Shown here: positions 63,516 through 64,000 of the stretch, one piece after another
How positions within the stretch are numbered: position 1 is the first letter of the stretch
How the letters are laid out: the number at the start of each line of letters is the position of its first letter
Assembly: GCA_029747015.1 (NCBI GenBank)
Contig: JAKOGI010001361.1
Coordinates: 40,001 to 104,000, forward strand
DNA length: 64,000 bases
Direction: 5' to 3'
Source: Carnegiea gigantea
Taxonomy: Eukaryota > Streptophyta > Magnoliopsida > Caryophyllales > Cactaceae
Program-made: the position numbers and the translations under genes
Notes under the pieces: generated by a model
Told to the model about the DNA's origin: nothing
Database searches by the model: none
What the model saw: only the letters and a program-made list of their open reading frames with translations

Positions 63516-64000
63516 TACATGACCCCTTTATTTAGCGACAAAAACCATTAATAACCATTTATATCTACATTACTTGAGCATATTATGGCTTTGCTTGAAC
63601 AATTAAACATCATCTAGTCCACTGTTCTCTTATGCACATTTCTTCCGCCAAAATTTCTTGCAATTATGCCGTCATACCCATATTATGACTATTGCTAATT
63701 ACATGTCAATTCTTCTCATATGTGAATTAATTGTATTCACATCCAACAATCACACAATAAAAATACAACAATTCATCCTAACATTCACATGAATAATGAT
63801 TGACATATAAGGTTGAATATAATGAAAGAACAAAATTTAATTACCTTCCAAGAGATTAGAGGTGCAAATGGGTGCAACCAAGGGGTGTGAAAAGGAGGAG
63901 ACAGTGGGGTCGAGCTAAATCGATAGCTTTGGGGTGGCGGTGAAGTTAGGCGGCGAGGGACGGTGGTGGCCGACGACTGCTATTGGTCAGTGGGTGTCAC

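Larger units (their letters stand above)
44059..64000 (-). mobile_element. LTR-sharing tandem array of a chromovirus-type Gypsy element (3 LTRs, 2 interiors)
   Basis: Order on +: LTR1 44059-46502, interior 46503-50638, LTR2 50639-53043, interior 53044-58543, LTR3 58544 to beyond 64000. The LTRs begin TGTAA and end TTACA. On the - strand each interior has RNase H, integrase and an integrase C-terminal segment, then a PPT. Both interiors start with RNase H joined straight to the LTR at the same point (CATTGTCACTTCTG), so PBS, gag, protease and RT are missing identically. A shared junction plus shared LTRs is best explained by unequal recombination of an already deleted element. Tekay/Del-like placement rests on integrase motifs. 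Confidence 0.88.
58544..64000 (-). repeat. Gypsy array LTR3, interrupted and cut by the window edge
   Basis: It begins TGTAATGTCCC. Without the inserts at 59830-62789 and 62876-63515 about 1.84 kb remains, ending at the point equivalent to about 45949 of LTR1. Confidence 0.88.

Overview
The window is nuclear DNA of a flowering plant. It contains two intron-bearing genes for chloroplast proteins with GT-AG introns, embedded in AT-rich DNA full of LTR retrotransposons of typical plant lineages. Nothing prokaryotic, viral or organellar was seen, and the species cannot be named from this sequence alone. All comparisons below were made by eye.

Genes (about 3.2-19.0 kb, + strand). At 3232-6422 lie the last four exons of a small chloroplast inner-envelope-type (YtxH-like) protein; its first exon was not found. 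At 14049-19022 lies a complete nine-exon GAPB gene (454 codons), the B subunit of photosynthetic NADP-dependent glyceraldehyde-3-phosphate dehydrogenase. It keeps the C-terminal extension with the two redox cysteines. Between the genes sits an old non-autonomous LTR element (7315-13338, 5-bp target duplication AATCT) whose interior is mostly two degenerate tandem arrays. A terminal-inverted-repeat element lies in GAPB intron 2.

Nested block (21.9-43.1 kb). A decayed Copia element (21902-43087, + strand, target duplication GGATG) carries a younger Athila-type Gypsy element (22147-32923, - strand, target duplication ATATA) inside its 5' LTR. The Copia pol is also broken by stops, an internal duplication, a deletion over the RT active site and a ~1.2-kb insertion.

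Right block (44.06-64.0 kb). Three ~2.4-kb LTRs alternate with two internal regions of a chromovirus-type Gypsy element (- strand). Both internal regions share the same deletion junction, with LTR joined directly to RNase H, so this is an LTR-sharing tandem array. Later arrivals lie inside it: two probable solo LTRs of other families (55792-58144 and 59830-62789), two hAT-like elements (48408-49336 and 62876-63515) and a microsatellite-filled inverted-repeat element (53596-54799). The array runs off the right edge.

The two genes act in the chloroplast. Everything else appears to be mobile-element debris whose nesting gives a relative insertion history.
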